A stretch of 41,314 nucleotides of DNA from an uncultured Mycoplasmatota bacterium (GTDB taxonomy: Bacteria; Bacillota_I; Bacilli_A; RF39; UBA660): contig CAMMQC010000011.1 in NCBI GenBank assembly GCA_946498975.1, positions 1-41,314 of the forward strand, read 5' to 3'. Shown piece by piece: positions 15,407 through 24,449 of the stretch (its first letter is position 1; each line of letters opens with the position of its first letter). A program made the position numbers and the translations under genes. The notes under the pieces were generated by a model. That model made no database searches, was not told the origin of the DNA, and was given only the letters and a program-made list of their open reading frames with translations.

Positions 15407-16462
15407 ATGTTTAATTATGACGATTTGTATAAATGTGTATTTGACAAAAAAATAGATGCTAATAAATTAATTATTATAACTGGATATATAGGTCCAGCAA
15501 TTATTGAAGATTTAAATGAATTACCATATGATATAGAAATTTACGTTGGTATGTATGGAAACAATATCAGTAAGGTTTTGCATACTACATTATTAAGTCA
15601 AAATAATAAAAAAATAGAGATTAATTATACAAAAGTGTTAATTCATGCAAAATGTTATATTTGGCTAAAAGATGGTATAATTATGAAATCTTTGATAGGT
15701 TCTGCAAACTTTTCTATGAATGGGTTAAAAACGCCATTTAAAGAAGTGTTAGGTGATATTCCATGTAATACATATAGTCAATTAAGTGAATATGTAAATT
15801 ATATTAAAAATCATAGTTATTCAATAGAAAAATATTTAGGCAAGTTTTCTTCTATTGCTTATATAGATGAAAATACAAAAACTATAAGTGAAATAGAAGT
15901 AGAAGTTTCATTATTAGCTTCCAGAACAGGTGGTAAGAAAAATATATTAGGAGAAATAACTTATCCTGGGGATGTACACAAAGCAGGAGGATTAAATTGG
16001 GGATTTTCAAATGGAGAACCTTTACCTAATGATGCATATATAAAAATACCAATAGAATTAATAAGAAAGAATCCTCTTATGTTTCCACCAAAAAATAATG
16101 AATCAAATGAGTATGTAGATGTTATATGGGATGATGGAACAAGAATGCAAATGTTATTAGAAGGTACACAGACTGTAGATGATATAGAATACCCAAAACA
16201 AATTAGTACATATAAAAGCAAAAAGGAATTGGGACTTTATTTAAGAAAAAGAATTGGGGATGCTATAGGAATAAAGTTAATTATACCTACTGACTCAAAA
16301 GATGAATTTAGAACAAATATAAATATATATAAAGATAAATTAATTACCAAAGAAATGTTGGAAAAATATGGAAGAAGTTCAATAAATATAAAATTAATAG
16401 GTGAAGGTACATATTATTTTGATTTTTCAAGAAAAGATAGGGAAGGTGTTACAAATGAATAA
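15407..16462 (+). CDS. NgoFVII-like PLD-family restriction endonuclease
   Basis: 351 residues. The N-terminal half has one phospholipase-D type catalytic motif: HAKCYIWLKDG followed by LIGSANFSMNG (about 85-108), giving the His, Lys and Asn/Ser of an HxK...GSxN site. This is the layout of the RE_NgoFVII family, which cuts DNA without metal through a His intermediate. The C-terminal half (GGKKNILGEITYPGDVH, NWGFSNGEPLPNDAYIKIP, VIWDDGTRMQMLLEGT) is probably the DNA-recognition domain. In BsuMI the corresponding position is held by YdiR. It overlaps the McrB-like gene by 8 bases (ATGAATAA), so the two are coupled. Confidence 0.88.
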   Translation: MFNYDDLYKCVFDKKIDANKLIIITGYIGPAIIEDLNELPYDIEIYVGMYGNNISKVLHTTLLSQNNKKIEINYTKVLIHAKCYIWLKDGIIMKSLIGSANFSMNGLKTPFKEVLGDIPCNTYSQLSEYVNYIKNHSYSIEKYLGKFSSIAYIDENTKTISEIEVEVSLLASRTGGKKNILGEITYPGDVHKAGGLNWGFSNGEPLPNDAYIKIPIELIRKNPLMFPPKNNESNEYVDVIWDDGTRMQMLLEGTQTVDDIEYPKQISTYKSKKELGLYLRKRIGDAIGIKLIIPTDSKDEFRTNINIYKDKLITKEMLEKYGRSSINIKLIGEGTYYFDFSRKDREGVTNE

Positions 16463-18509
16463 TAATACGTTTGTTAGAGAAATTAGTGAATCACAATCAA
16501 AATATAAATTAGTTAAGAAAAATGTTACTCAACAAAGTTCTTATAACTTATCAGTTGAATTAGAAAAATATTTATATGAAAATGGTGCAATAAAAAAAGT
16601 AAATATAACTGGTAGAGAAAATGATGGAAATATTTATTATATTCTTAATGATAATGTGCATATAAAATTTGGTGATGGAATCATTTCATTAATAGGTGAC
16701 GAATATAGAGGTATTGATGCTAATATTATATTGGTTCATACAACAAATAATAATAAATTTCAAATAAGAAGAAATGATCATAATAAAGATAATTTGAAAT
16801 TAAATTGGTATAGAAAATTATATGACAATAACTATGAAGGTGCAGATTTTATTATCAATTATGATATAGAAAATAAAATATTAAATATTGATAATAAAAT
16901 TGATACGTCAAAAATAATTTCAAAATTAGAGACTTCTAATGAAAAAGAAAATAATCATTATTTAGAATTATATAGAAAATATTATATTAATAAATTACCT
17001 GATTTAGAAGAAAAAGAAAAAAACAAAATTATTTTAAGAAATAAATTTATTAAAGAATACCCCATTGATAGATTAAAATCATTAACTATAGACGAATATG
17101 CTTTAGGTACGGAAAATAATAAAGAAACATTATCTTATAAATTAGAATATGGTGAGTACAAAGATGCAGGACCTGGAATTGGAGGCTTTTCGGCCATAAA
17201 ATTTGGTGTATATAAGAATTCAGAAAACCATTATATTTATGGAAAAAATGTAATAGATAATATAAATGAGTTTTGGCCAGATTTTATAAATCAGTTGTAT
17301 TCTTTTATTAGAGAATATGGAGAAACGGAAGAACAATTTAAAGTAACAGAAAGGTATCCATTATTAAAAAGCATGAGCATGGTTCTAACCAAATTGTTAT
17401 ACCTTTATTATCCTGAGAAGTTTGTTAATATATGTTCTAAAAATAATTTGGAGCTTTTAATGAAATGCTTTGATTACAGTTATAGCAAAGATATGCAAGC
17501 AGAAGAGTTATCTTTTATTTTAAATAAAAATATAAGAAAGGATATTCCAGAAGTAAACGCACATGATTCACAATATATTGGGGCTTCATTATGGCAATTT
17601 ATTAAGGATATTGTAAATTCAGAAAATGAAACAGAAGTAGATGATATACTAGAAAATTATACTAAACAAGATTTTTTAAAAGAAGTTTTTATGAATGAGA
17701 GTGAGTATACAACTCTAGTAAATTTATTAGAACATAAAAAAAATATTATATTGCAGGGTTCACCAGGTGTAGGCAAAACATTTATGGCAAAACGTTTGGC
17801 ATACTCAATTATTGGTAAAAAATCAAAAAGCCAGATATTATCAGTTCAGTTTCACCAAAGTTATTCATATGAAGATTTTATTGAAGGAATTAGACCAAAT
17901 GAAAAAGGTGAATTTGGGATAGTAGATGGTGTTTTTAAAGATTTTGTAACTAGAGCAAAAGAGGATAGAACAAATAAATATTATTGTATTATAGATGAAA
18001 TTAATAGAGGAAATTTAAGTAAAATTCTTGGTGAATTAATGAAACTTATTGAATATGATAAAAGAGATCAAGAAAATGCTATTTTACCATATTCAAGAGA
18101 AGAATTTACTGTTCCAGATAACATATATATAATAGGAACTATGAATACTGCTGATAGATCATTATCAATGGTAGATTATGCTCTTAGAAGAAGATTCGCT
18201 TTTTATCATGTCGGTCCTGCATTTTCGAGATCAGAATTTGAAAAATATTTATTAGAAGAAAATGAGCTTGAAAAAAGTCAAATTGATGAAATATGTTCTA
18301 AATTTACAAATTTGAATGAGTTAATAAAAGGTGATTTAGGTAAAGGTTTTGAAATTGGTCATAGTTATTTTGTTGACTCTATAGATAAAAAAAATTATAA
18401 AGAATCTTATGAATCGATAATAAGTTATGAAATTAAACCATTACTTGAAGAGTATTGGTTTGATGATGAAGATAAAGTTAGAGAATATGAGGAATTGCTT
18501 TTAAAATGA
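16455..18509 (+). CDS. McrB-like AAA+ GTPase, restriction subunit
   Basis: 684 residues from ATG 16455, chosen because GGAAGG precedes it and it overlaps the PLD gene. The C-terminal third is an McrB-type motor: Walker A GSPGVGKTFMAKRLAY (about 435-450), SVQFHQSYSYEDFIEGIRP, Walker B YCIIDEINRGNLSKILGELMKLIE (split by the GEL segment), and the McrB signature MNTADRSLSMVDYALRRRF (about 562-580). The N-terminal ~150 residues are likely a DNA-reading domain, and a middle region around YYPEKFVNICSKNNLELL is shared by R-M-type McrB proteins. McrB motors translocate DNA on GTP and activate McrC. Here it sits with methyltransferases, so it cuts unmethylated rather than methylated DNA, as in LlaJI/BsuMI. 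TGA stop overlaps the next start. Confidence 0.93.
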   Translation: MNNNTFVREISESQSKYKLVKKNVTQQSSYNLSVELEKYLYENGAIKKVNITGRENDGNIYYILNDNVHIKFGDGIISLIGDEYRGIDANIILVHTTNNNKFQIRRNDHNKDNLKLNWYRKLYDNNYEGADFIINYDIENKILNIDNKIDTSKIISKLETSNEKENNHYLELYRKYYINKLPDLEEKEKNKIILRNKFIKEYPIDRLKSLTIDEYALGTENNKETLSYKLEYGEYKDAGPGIGGFSAIKFGVYKNSENHYIYGKNVIDNINEFWPDFINQLYSFIREYGETEEQFKVTERYPLLKSMSMVLTKLLYLYYPEKFVNICSKNNLELLMKCFDYSYSKDMQAEELSFILNKNIRKDIPEVNAHDSQYIGASLWQFIKDIVNSENETEVDDILENYTKQDFLKEVFMNESEYTTLVNLLEHKKNIILQGSPGVGKTFMAKRLAYSIIGKKSKSQILSVQFHQSYSYEDFIEGIRPNEKGEFGIVDGVFKDFVTRAKEDRTNKYYCIIDEINRGNLSKILGELMKLIEYDKRDQENAILPYSREEFTVPDNIYIIGTMNTADRSLSMVDYALRRRFAFYHVGPAFSRSEFEKYLLEENELEKSQIDEICSKFTNLNELIKGDLGKGFEIGHSYFVDSIDKKNYKESYESIISYEIKPLLEEYWFDDEDKVREYEELLLK

Positions 18510-19573
18510 ATAAATTTAAAGTGCCAATAAAAAATGCTTTGTTTATGTATAGTTACATTTGGGATAAAGTAGATAATCACGATTATATTAATTTATCTTC
18601 AGAAGATGATTTTGCTTCTTCTAATATATATGCAGAATTATTTTTAATTAATATTAGAAAAATATTAAAACGTAGTTTATATAAAACATATATTACTACT
18701 AATGATTCATTAAATGTAATTAAAGGTAAAATAGATTTTTCAACAACAATAAATAATCAAACACTTAAAAACGGAAAGATATGTTGTGATTATGATGAAT
18801 TAGTGGAAGATAATATTTATAATCAAATAATTAAAAGTATAGCTATACGATTGTACAAATCATCTGATATAACATCAGAAAATAAAAAAAGACTAAATAA
18901 AATAATTTTATATTTTAATCAAGTTTCATTTATTGAATTAAAAAAGTCAGATTTTGCAAATCTACCATTTAATAGGTCTAATAATTATTATTTTATGATG
19001 ATAAAAATATGTGAGTTGATATTTAATACTCAAATGTTAAATGAATCTACTGGTAAGTATACTTTTTTTGATCTGTTTAATTCTGATGAGGGTATGAATA
19101 ATGTTTTTGAATTGTTCATTAATAAATTTTATCAATATGAATTGCCTAAACAATATAAAGTTAAATACCAAACCGTTTTAAATTGGAATCTATATGGTGG
19201 AAATCAGTCGTTATTGCCAATTATGAAACTGGATACTTTAATTACATCTAAAGAAGAGACTATAATTATCGATACTAAATATTATAAAAATTATTTTATT
19301 GAAAATTATTTTAATAAGAAAGAATTAAGAAGTAGTCATCTTTATCAAATGATGTCCTATATGAATAATATTAAAGCTAACAATTTATTAAGGGGAATTT
19401 TGTTATATCCTTTACCTTTTAATGAAAAAACTATAAATGAAATATATAAATGTAAAGTAGTTTCGGATAATAATGTTAAGAATGCTTTTATTCAGTTTAC
19501 AACCATTGATTTATCAAAGGACTGGAGAGAGATAAAAAAGCAGTTGTTAGATATAATAAATATTAAATTATAA
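18506..19573 (+). CDS. mcrC: McrC-like PD-(D/E)XK nuclease subunit
   Basis: 355 residues, start overlapping the McrB-like gene in ATGA. The N-terminal part (VPIKNALFMYSYIWDKVDN, NVIKGKIDFSTTI, YDELVEDNIYNQIIKSIA) is the McrC finger/binding region and the C-terminal part contains the nuclease site MKLDTLIT...TIIIDTKYYK (about 240-260), a D-x(n)-DxK form of PD-(D/E)XK. It would form the cutting end of a ring complex with the McrB-like protein. Equivalent to YdjA in BsuMI or R2 in LlaJI. It closes the R-M operon; a new promoter begins two bases after the stop. Confidence 0.92.
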   Translation: MNKFKVPIKNALFMYSYIWDKVDNHDYINLSSEDDFASSNIYAELFLINIRKILKRSLYKTYITTNDSLNVIKGKIDFSTTINNQTLKNGKICCDYDELVEDNIYNQIIKSIAIRLYKSSDITSENKKRLNKIILYFNQVSFIELKKSDFANLPFNRSNNYYFMMIKICELIFNTQMLNESTGKYTFFDLFNSDEGMNNVFELFINKFYQYELPKQYKVKYQTVLNWNLYGGNQSLLPIMKLDTLITSKEETIIIDTKYYKNYFIENYFNKKELRSSHLYQMMSYMNNIKANNLLRGILLYPLPFNEKTINEIYKCKVVSDNNVKNAFIQFTTIDLSKDWREIKKQLLDIINIKL

Positions 19574-19574
19574 G

Positions 19575-19603
19575 TATACAAAAGTGTTTGTATAGTTTAT
19601 AAT
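19575..19603 (+). promoter_or_regulatory. Promoter of the TIGR04141-HEPN unit
   Basis: TATACA (19575-19580), 17 bases, TATAAT (19598-19603), immediately after the McrC stop. Confidence 0.55.
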
Positions 19604-19609
19604 ATAAGA

Positions 19610-19653
19610 AAAAGGCGCTAGTACAGGCTTTATAGTTTTGTATTGCGTCTTTT
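19610..19653 (+). terminator. Long hairpin: terminator of the R-M operon or attenuator of the next unit
   Basis: AAAAGGCGC (19610-19618) pairs with GCGTCTTTT (19645-19653) with one G-T, with a 26-base loop holding a possible inner TACA/TGTA stem. It lies downstream of the predicted promoter at 19575-19603, so it would be in the leader of the next transcript and might attenuate it. Confidence 0.55.
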
Positions 19654-19672
19654 ATTGTAGGAAGTGAAGTTT

Positions 19673-21229
19673 ATGAGTAGTAAAACGAAAAAATCTAACA
19701 AAATAACTATATATTTAATTAAGGATGGTATAGAGTATGATAAAATATTAAAAGATTATGCATATGATCAAATATTAAGTGAAGATGATAAGTCAGTTAC
19801 TTATTATTATCCAACTCAGAAAAAAATTCCAGTATGGTTAAGTTCATATTTTAATATAACAACTGATGTAGGTATAAACAATGCAAATGCAAAGGTTATC
19901 TCACTGCACCAATTAACAATAGATGGTGAAGAAAAAATATTTGCAATACCGTTTGGAAGTGGAAAATATTTGTTAAATGATGATGTCATTGAGGAACAAT
20001 TTGGTATAAGAGTATTATTAAATAGTGTTACAAAAGATGGTTTTAGGCAATTGAGTACTTCAAACTATGGTGGGGATCACAGAACCAAAAACGAGCAAAC
20101 TCCTAAAAAAACTGATATAGGTGAATTTGGATTTGATATACATAGTGATTTCTTAAGAAAAGCAATAGCCAAAAGTGAAGAGGAGTTGTTTAACAAAAAT
20201 ACTATAACTGGTGGAGACTTATTGAGTGTTTCTGTTCCTGTAAACATAAGTAATATAAATGATTTTTTGGTGAAATGCTATAATAGATATAAAAGTGATA
20301 ATTACAAAAAGGATTTTGCTTGGTTGGACAATATAAAGGAAGTTAAAGAAAAAGAACTTAAAGTCAAATTGGATCAAGAATTACTAAAAATTATAAATAA
20401 TCATGATTTTTCAAGAGTGTGGTCTGCAGTTCCTGAGGTTATAGAATGGGAAAATATTTTAGATTTTCGATATAAAAAAGCAAAGGTAGGTTATGATGAT
20501 ATTGAAATGCAAAATATAATTGAGTTATTTCCTAATGAAATCATTCCTGATATAGATTTGTTAAAAAGAAGACAAGTATTTGCTATGGCTCTAGATGGAG
20601 AAGAAGAACTTTATAAGTGGAAAATTTATAAGTGCATTATAGCAGAGATAGAATATAAAAATAATGTTTATTGTTTGAATTTTGGTAAATGGTATAAAGT
20701 AAAGAATGACTTTGTAAATTTGACAAGTGAATATTATAGTAAAGTTCCATTGTCTAATATTGATTTTCCAGATGCTAATAATGAGCGTGAGTCTAAGTAT
20801 AATGAAAAATTAAGTAGCTATCTTAATAATTCAATACTTATGGATAAAGAAACTGTGAGAATGACTGGAATGGGAAGAAGTTCAATAGAAGTTTGTGATG
20901 TATTAACTGATAACAAAGAGTTAATACATGTTAAGAAAAATGGTGGTTCTAGTTATTTAAGTCATTTGTTTAATCAAGCTGCTGTTTCAGGAGAAATTTT
21001 ATTAGATGTCAATTTTAGAAATGAAGTCAATAAAAAAATGCTAAAAACTGTCTTTTCAACAGATTTTATTTCTAACGATTATACTATAGTATTAGCCATC
21101 ATTACAAATAGTAATACTGACAGACCTAAAATACCATTTTTTAGTAAAGTTTCAATTCAATATGCAATTGAAGGTTTAAAAAGAAAAGGATATAATGTTG
21201 AAATTAAAAATATATATAATAAAAAGTAA
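19673..21229 (+). CDS. TIGR04141-family (DUF6119) sporadically distributed protein
   Basis: 518 residues from ATG 19673, with GGAAGTG 6 bases before it; a GTG at 19664 is also open. The start KSNKITIYLIKDGIEYDKIL and the C-terminal block DVLTDNKELIHVKKNGGSSYLSHLF, with FNQAAVSGEILL after it, are the features by which I recognise the TIGR04141 family. The ELIHVKKNGGSSYLSHL segment (D/E...xxK) resembles a PD-(D/E)XK-like core, which would make it a nuclease; that is inference. The family is scattered on mobile and defence islands with no firm function. It is followed after 23 bases by a HEPN protein in the same transcript. Confidence 0.8.
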   Translation: MSSKTKKSNKITIYLIKDGIEYDKILKDYAYDQILSEDDKSVTYYYPTQKKIPVWLSSYFNITTDVGINNANAKVISLHQLTIDGEEKIFAIPFGSGKYLLNDDVIEEQFGIRVLLNSVTKDGFRQLSTSNYGGDHRTKNEQTPKKTDIGEFGFDIHSDFLRKAIAKSEEELFNKNTITGGDLLSVSVPVNISNINDFLVKCYNRYKSDNYKKDFAWLDNIKEVKEKELKVKLDQELLKIINNHDFSRVWSAVPEVIEWENILDFRYKKAKVGYDDIEMQNIIELFPNEIIPDIDLLKRRQVFAMALDGEEELYKWKIYKCIIAEIEYKNNVYCLNFGKWYKVKNDFVNLTSEYYSKVPLSNIDFPDANNERESKYNEKLSSYLNNSILMDKETVRMTGMGRSSIEVCDVLTDNKELIHVKKNGGSSYLSHLFNQAAVSGEILLDVNFRNEVNKKMLKTVFSTDFISNDYTIVLAIITNSNTDRPKIPFFSKVSIQYAIEGLKRKGYNVEIKNIYNKK

Positions 21230-21252
21230 AAAAATATAGGAGATGAATTAAT

Positions 21253-22542
21253 ATGTGTAGTGATTTTAGTTTTAGTTATAATAAGCCTTTTAAGTTAAAA
21301 GATATAGGTCGGTGTTGGGACACAATATTAGATATGAAAGAGAATGGTGTTGAGTTAAAAATTAATAATGTAGAAGTTGATGATATTTTAAACCCAAATA
21401 TAAAAAAAGGAAAATTAGTTGACCCAAAAATATTATATTTAGTAGATAGCAAATTAAATACTTTTACTTTACTTAATACTTTTCATAAAAGTAGTACATA
21501 TCGAGCTATTTCCTATTCTACAGTTTATGCATCTAAATATGTAATGGGTCTAACACAACCAGAAAAAGAAATTACTCATTTTACAAAAGGAACAAAAATT
21601 AAAAAAATTTATTATTACCAAAACGATTTAAATTATATTTTTAACAATCCTTCTGTATTTATCAAAAGAAAACTTGTGTCAAATTCTAAATACATAAGTG
21701 TAGAAGCAAAAAGAAAAAAAGATATTCTAATGGGTAATATAACAATTGATAATAATGAAGTAAAAGTATTTTTAATCAATTCTTTTAATGTTGCAAACTT
21801 TACTAGAAATATTAATGTTGTTCCAACAAATTATATAAGATTAGAATTCAAACATTATATTAATTTTGATTTTGCTTATAAAATAAAAAGAAGAATTGAC
21901 GCAATACTTCACATATTGATTTTTACTAATAATATAAGTAATAAATTAGAATTTGTAGATACAAAGAAGAATAGATTTACTTATTTTGATTTAGATAATA
22001 AATATAATGAAAGATCACTAACATTACCATCTTTTAACACAAAAAATACAGAATTAATTTTTATTAAATTATTTGACTTGTTTTTGAATATACCAGATGA
22101 AGAAATTAATGCTTTTTTACCATTTTTAGATTTTTATAGGAATAAACCTTCAGTAGAAATAGAATTTCTTGAGTACTACAGAATGTTAGAGCTAATTGCA
22201 AAGATTAAAAATCAAGAATTGCAAAAAGGTAAAAATCAACTTTTTACATTACAATTAATAAGAAAATATCCTTACTTAAAAAAACAATATTTTGGTAATC
22301 AACCAGATGAAGAATTAGAAGAAGAATTGAGAGAATTAAGGAATTATTATTCACATGAGGGTTATTATTTAGATATATTGCCGATTACTAAGAATAAGCA
22401 AATTATTCGATATAAAAATGTAAATTCACAATGGAAGGTAGATACAAAAAATTTTATAAAAAAAATAGCATATTTAGAAATATATAATATGGCAGGGATC
22501 CAGATTGATGAAAAAGAATTTATTAGTAATGTCCCAATTTAA
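21253..22542 (+). CDS. HEPN (RxxxxH) protein, ApeA-like
   Basis: 429 residues. The C-terminal part has the HEPN RNase signature R363-NYYS-H368 (ELRNYYSHEGYY), after a helical region with EFLEYYRMLELIAKIK. The N-terminal part is beta-rich, with FTLLNTFHKSS...YRAISYSTVYASKYVMG and KIYYYQNDLNYIF, resembling the N-terminal domain of ApeA-type phage defence proteins. Expected action: RNA cleavage causing growth arrest when a trigger is sensed. It follows the TIGR04141 gene by 23 bases with an AGGAGAT-like site (TAGGAGATG), so they form a likely two-gene unit. Similarity to ApeA is by eye and moderate; the HEPN motif itself is clear. Confidence 0.75.
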   Translation: MCSDFSFSYNKPFKLKDIGRCWDTILDMKENGVELKINNVEVDDILNPNIKKGKLVDPKILYLVDSKLNTFTLLNTFHKSSTYRAISYSTVYASKYVMGLTQPEKEITHFTKGTKIKKIYYYQNDLNYIFNNPSVFIKRKLVSNSKYISVEAKRKKDILMGNITIDNNEVKVFLINSFNVANFTRNINVVPTNYIRLEFKHYINFDFAYKIKRRIDAILHILIFTNNISNKLEFVDTKKNRFTYFDLDNKYNERSLTLPSFNTKNTELIFIKLFDLFLNIPDEEINAFLPFLDFYRNKPSVEIEFLEYYRMLELIAKIKNQELQKGKNQLFTLQLIRKYPYLKKQYFGNQPDEELEEELRELRNYYSHEGYYLDILPITKNKQIIRYKNVNSQWKVDTKNFIKKIAYLEIYNMAGIQIDEKEFISNVPI

Positions 22543-22611
22543 AAACTATACTTGCATTTTTCAAAACATAGTTAGTATATATAGTATTGGGGTTTATATA
22601 TATAATTATAT

Positions 22612-22639
22612 TTACATAGTTATACAAGTTCATTATAAT
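22612..22639 (+). promoter_or_regulatory. Probable promoter of the SWIM gene
   Basis: TTACAT (22612-22617), 16 bases, TATAAT (22634-22639). Confidence 0.5.
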
Positions 22640-22666
22640 TAATACAAAAGAAAGATGTGGTTAATA

Positions 22667-24316
22667 ATGGAGATTGACTTTAAAGATGATTTTAATACTA
22701 GGATATTATCAAGAGGTTATGAATACTATGAAGATGGTTTAGTAGAAGATGTTTTATTAAAAGGTAATATTGTAACTGCAAAAGTCTTAGGAACTGAAAC
22801 TTATGATGTCTCTGTTGAAATAGATAATGGTATATTTATAGATGGAGATTGCACTTGCCATTATGCAAGTGATGGCTCTTACTGTAAACATATGGCAGCA
22901 TTATTATATTATTTAGATAATGAGAATCTAGATGAAAATAATAATTATACTACTAAAGAAAAAGAGATTAGAGATAGTCTTAAAACAATTAACAAGATAG
23001 AATTAGATGATTTCTTAGTAGAATTATTAATTGAAGATAGGGATGTTTATGATAAGTTTAGATTAAGATTTAATAAATCATTCCCTAGTTTAACTATTGA
23101 AGATTATGAAAATAAAATATATAGTGCTATTGAAAGCAGTGCTGGTCGTGATGGTTTTATAGATTATCATGAGTCATGGGATTATACTAAAAATATGCAT
23201 AAGATAACTAGTGAAGTAAATACTTTAGTTGATAATGGAGAATATGATTTAGCATTTGAAGTTGCTAAAACTATCTTAGAAACCATTCCTGAAACTGATA
23301 TTGATGATTCTAATGGATCTACAGGTGAAGTAGCAGATTCATGTATAGAAATAATTGAAAGAATATTAGAATATATATTATATGATGAAAATATCTTGGC
23401 TAAGAAAATTTTAGATTATATTTTAAATGAGACAAAGACAGAATATCTTTCTAATTATTCTATTGAATTATCCCCATTGTTAGATTTATATGTTGAAAGA
23501 AATATATATCTTGATGAAATAGAAAAAGGATTATTAGATGCATTAGAACTAGGAAAGAGTAAAAAGTACTTTTGGAATGCTAAACATTATGTAGATATCT
23601 TGGTAGATATTTATAATAAAGAAGGTGCCAAAGAAAAGATAATTAATCTATTAAAAAAATATTCTGCTGATGGTGATATTTGTTTAAAATTAGTTGAAGA
23701 ATACTTAAAAGAAGATAATGTTAAAGATGCTATTATTTTATTAAAGACTAGATTAAAAGAAGATAGTAATAGAGATTATGCATATAAACTATCTGATATA
23801 TATCTAAAAGAAAATATGATGGAAGAATATAAAGATATTTTGTATCAGTTATTATTTGAATATGATAAGTATGATATAGATGTTTATAAGAAGATAAAAC
23901 ATTTATATTCAAAGCAAGAGTGGTTAAAAGAAAGTGAAAATATTATAAATAGAATTACTAAAGAAGAACGATTTCACTTTTATGATGATAAATTATTAAG
24001 GATTTATATAGAAGAGAAAAAGTATGATGATATGTATAATTTGTTGAAGGATAAAGATATGAGTACTATTATGGAATATGAACAATTTCTTCTACCTAAA
24101 TATAATAAAGAATTAATAAGTATTTATGTGAAATGTTGTAAAAATTTTGCAAGTAAAGCCTATAATAGAAGTATGTATAGTGAATTAGCAAGAGATATGC
24201 TTCATATAAAGAAAATGAAAAATAGTGAGAATGAATATACTAAATTATTTGAAGAGATGAGAGAAAAATATCGTAATAGGCCTGCTATGCAAGATGAATT
24301 ATCACAAGTATTATAG
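22667..24316 (+). CDS. SWIM zinc-finger protein with helical repeats
   Basis: About 549 residues from ATG 22667 (ATG 22655 in the same frame has its purine-rich site too close). Residues about 55-75 hold a SWIM finger: CTCHYASDGSYCKHM, the C-x-C...C-x-H zinc ligands. The start DFNTRILSRGYEYYEDGLVEDV is the usual lead-in of this family. The rest (~450 residues) is helical and repeat-like (YDLAFEVAKTILE, EKIINLLKKYS, DAIILLKTRLKE), probably TPR-type scaffolding. SWIM domains bind DNA or proteins. It has its own promoter and terminator and lies immediately before the Wadjet operon; whether it belongs to it is unknown. Confidence 0.88.
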   Translation: MEIDFKDDFNTRILSRGYEYYEDGLVEDVLLKGNIVTAKVLGTETYDVSVEIDNGIFIDGDCTCHYASDGSYCKHMAALLYYLDNENLDENNNYTTKEKEIRDSLKTINKIELDDFLVELLIEDRDVYDKFRLRFNKSFPSLTIEDYENKIYSAIESSAGRDGFIDYHESWDYTKNMHKITSEVNTLVDNGEYDLAFEVAKTILETIPETDIDDSNGSTGEVADSCIEIIERILEYILYDENILAKKILDYILNETKTEYLSNYSIELSPLLDLYVERNIYLDEIEKGLLDALELGKSKKYFWNAKHYVDILVDIYNKEGAKEKIINLLKKYSADGDICLKLVEEYLKEDNVKDAIILLKTRLKEDSNRDYAYKLSDIYLKENMMEEYKDILYQLLFEYDKYDIDVYKKIKHLYSKQEWLKESENIINRITKEERFHFYDDKLLRIYIEEKKYDDMYNLLKDKDMSTIMEYEQFLLPKYNKELISIYVKCCKNFASKAYNRSMYSELARDMLHIKKMKNSENEYTKLFEEMREKYRNRPAMQDELSQVL

Positions 24317-24334
24317 CAATAATAATTACTTTAA

Positions 24335-24367
24335 GAAGTCTATCTTTGATAGATTTCTTTCTTTTTT
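24335..24367 (+). terminator. Terminator after the SWIM gene
   Basis: GAAGTCTATC (24335-24344) pairs with GATAGATTTC (24348-24357) around TTT with one G-T, followed by TTTCTTTTTT. Confidence 0.85.
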
Positions 24368-24398
24368 GGTAATATTTGGGAAAAGATAAAAAAAATAA

Positions 24399-24437
24399 CT
24401 ATACATTAACTAGAACATATGATAGAATAATAGCCAT
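24399..24437 (+). repeat. 39-bp promoter block, copy 1 (Wadjet operon)
   Basis: A 39-base block from CTATACATTAACTAGAAC to AATAATAGCCAT occurs without change at 34346-34384. It contains TATACA (24400-24405), a 17-bp spacer and an extended -10 TGA-TAGAAT (24420-24428), so it looks like a promoter. It drives jetA, whose start is 13 bases beyond the block. Confidence 0.9.
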
Positions 24438-24449
24438 AAAGGAGTGTTT

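Noticed and set aside
13206-19573. Classical methyl-dependent McrBC system
   Set aside because: Two intact m5C methyltransferases in the same locus would make a methyl-dependent McrBC cut its own host; the gene set fits BsuMI/LlaJI restriction instead.
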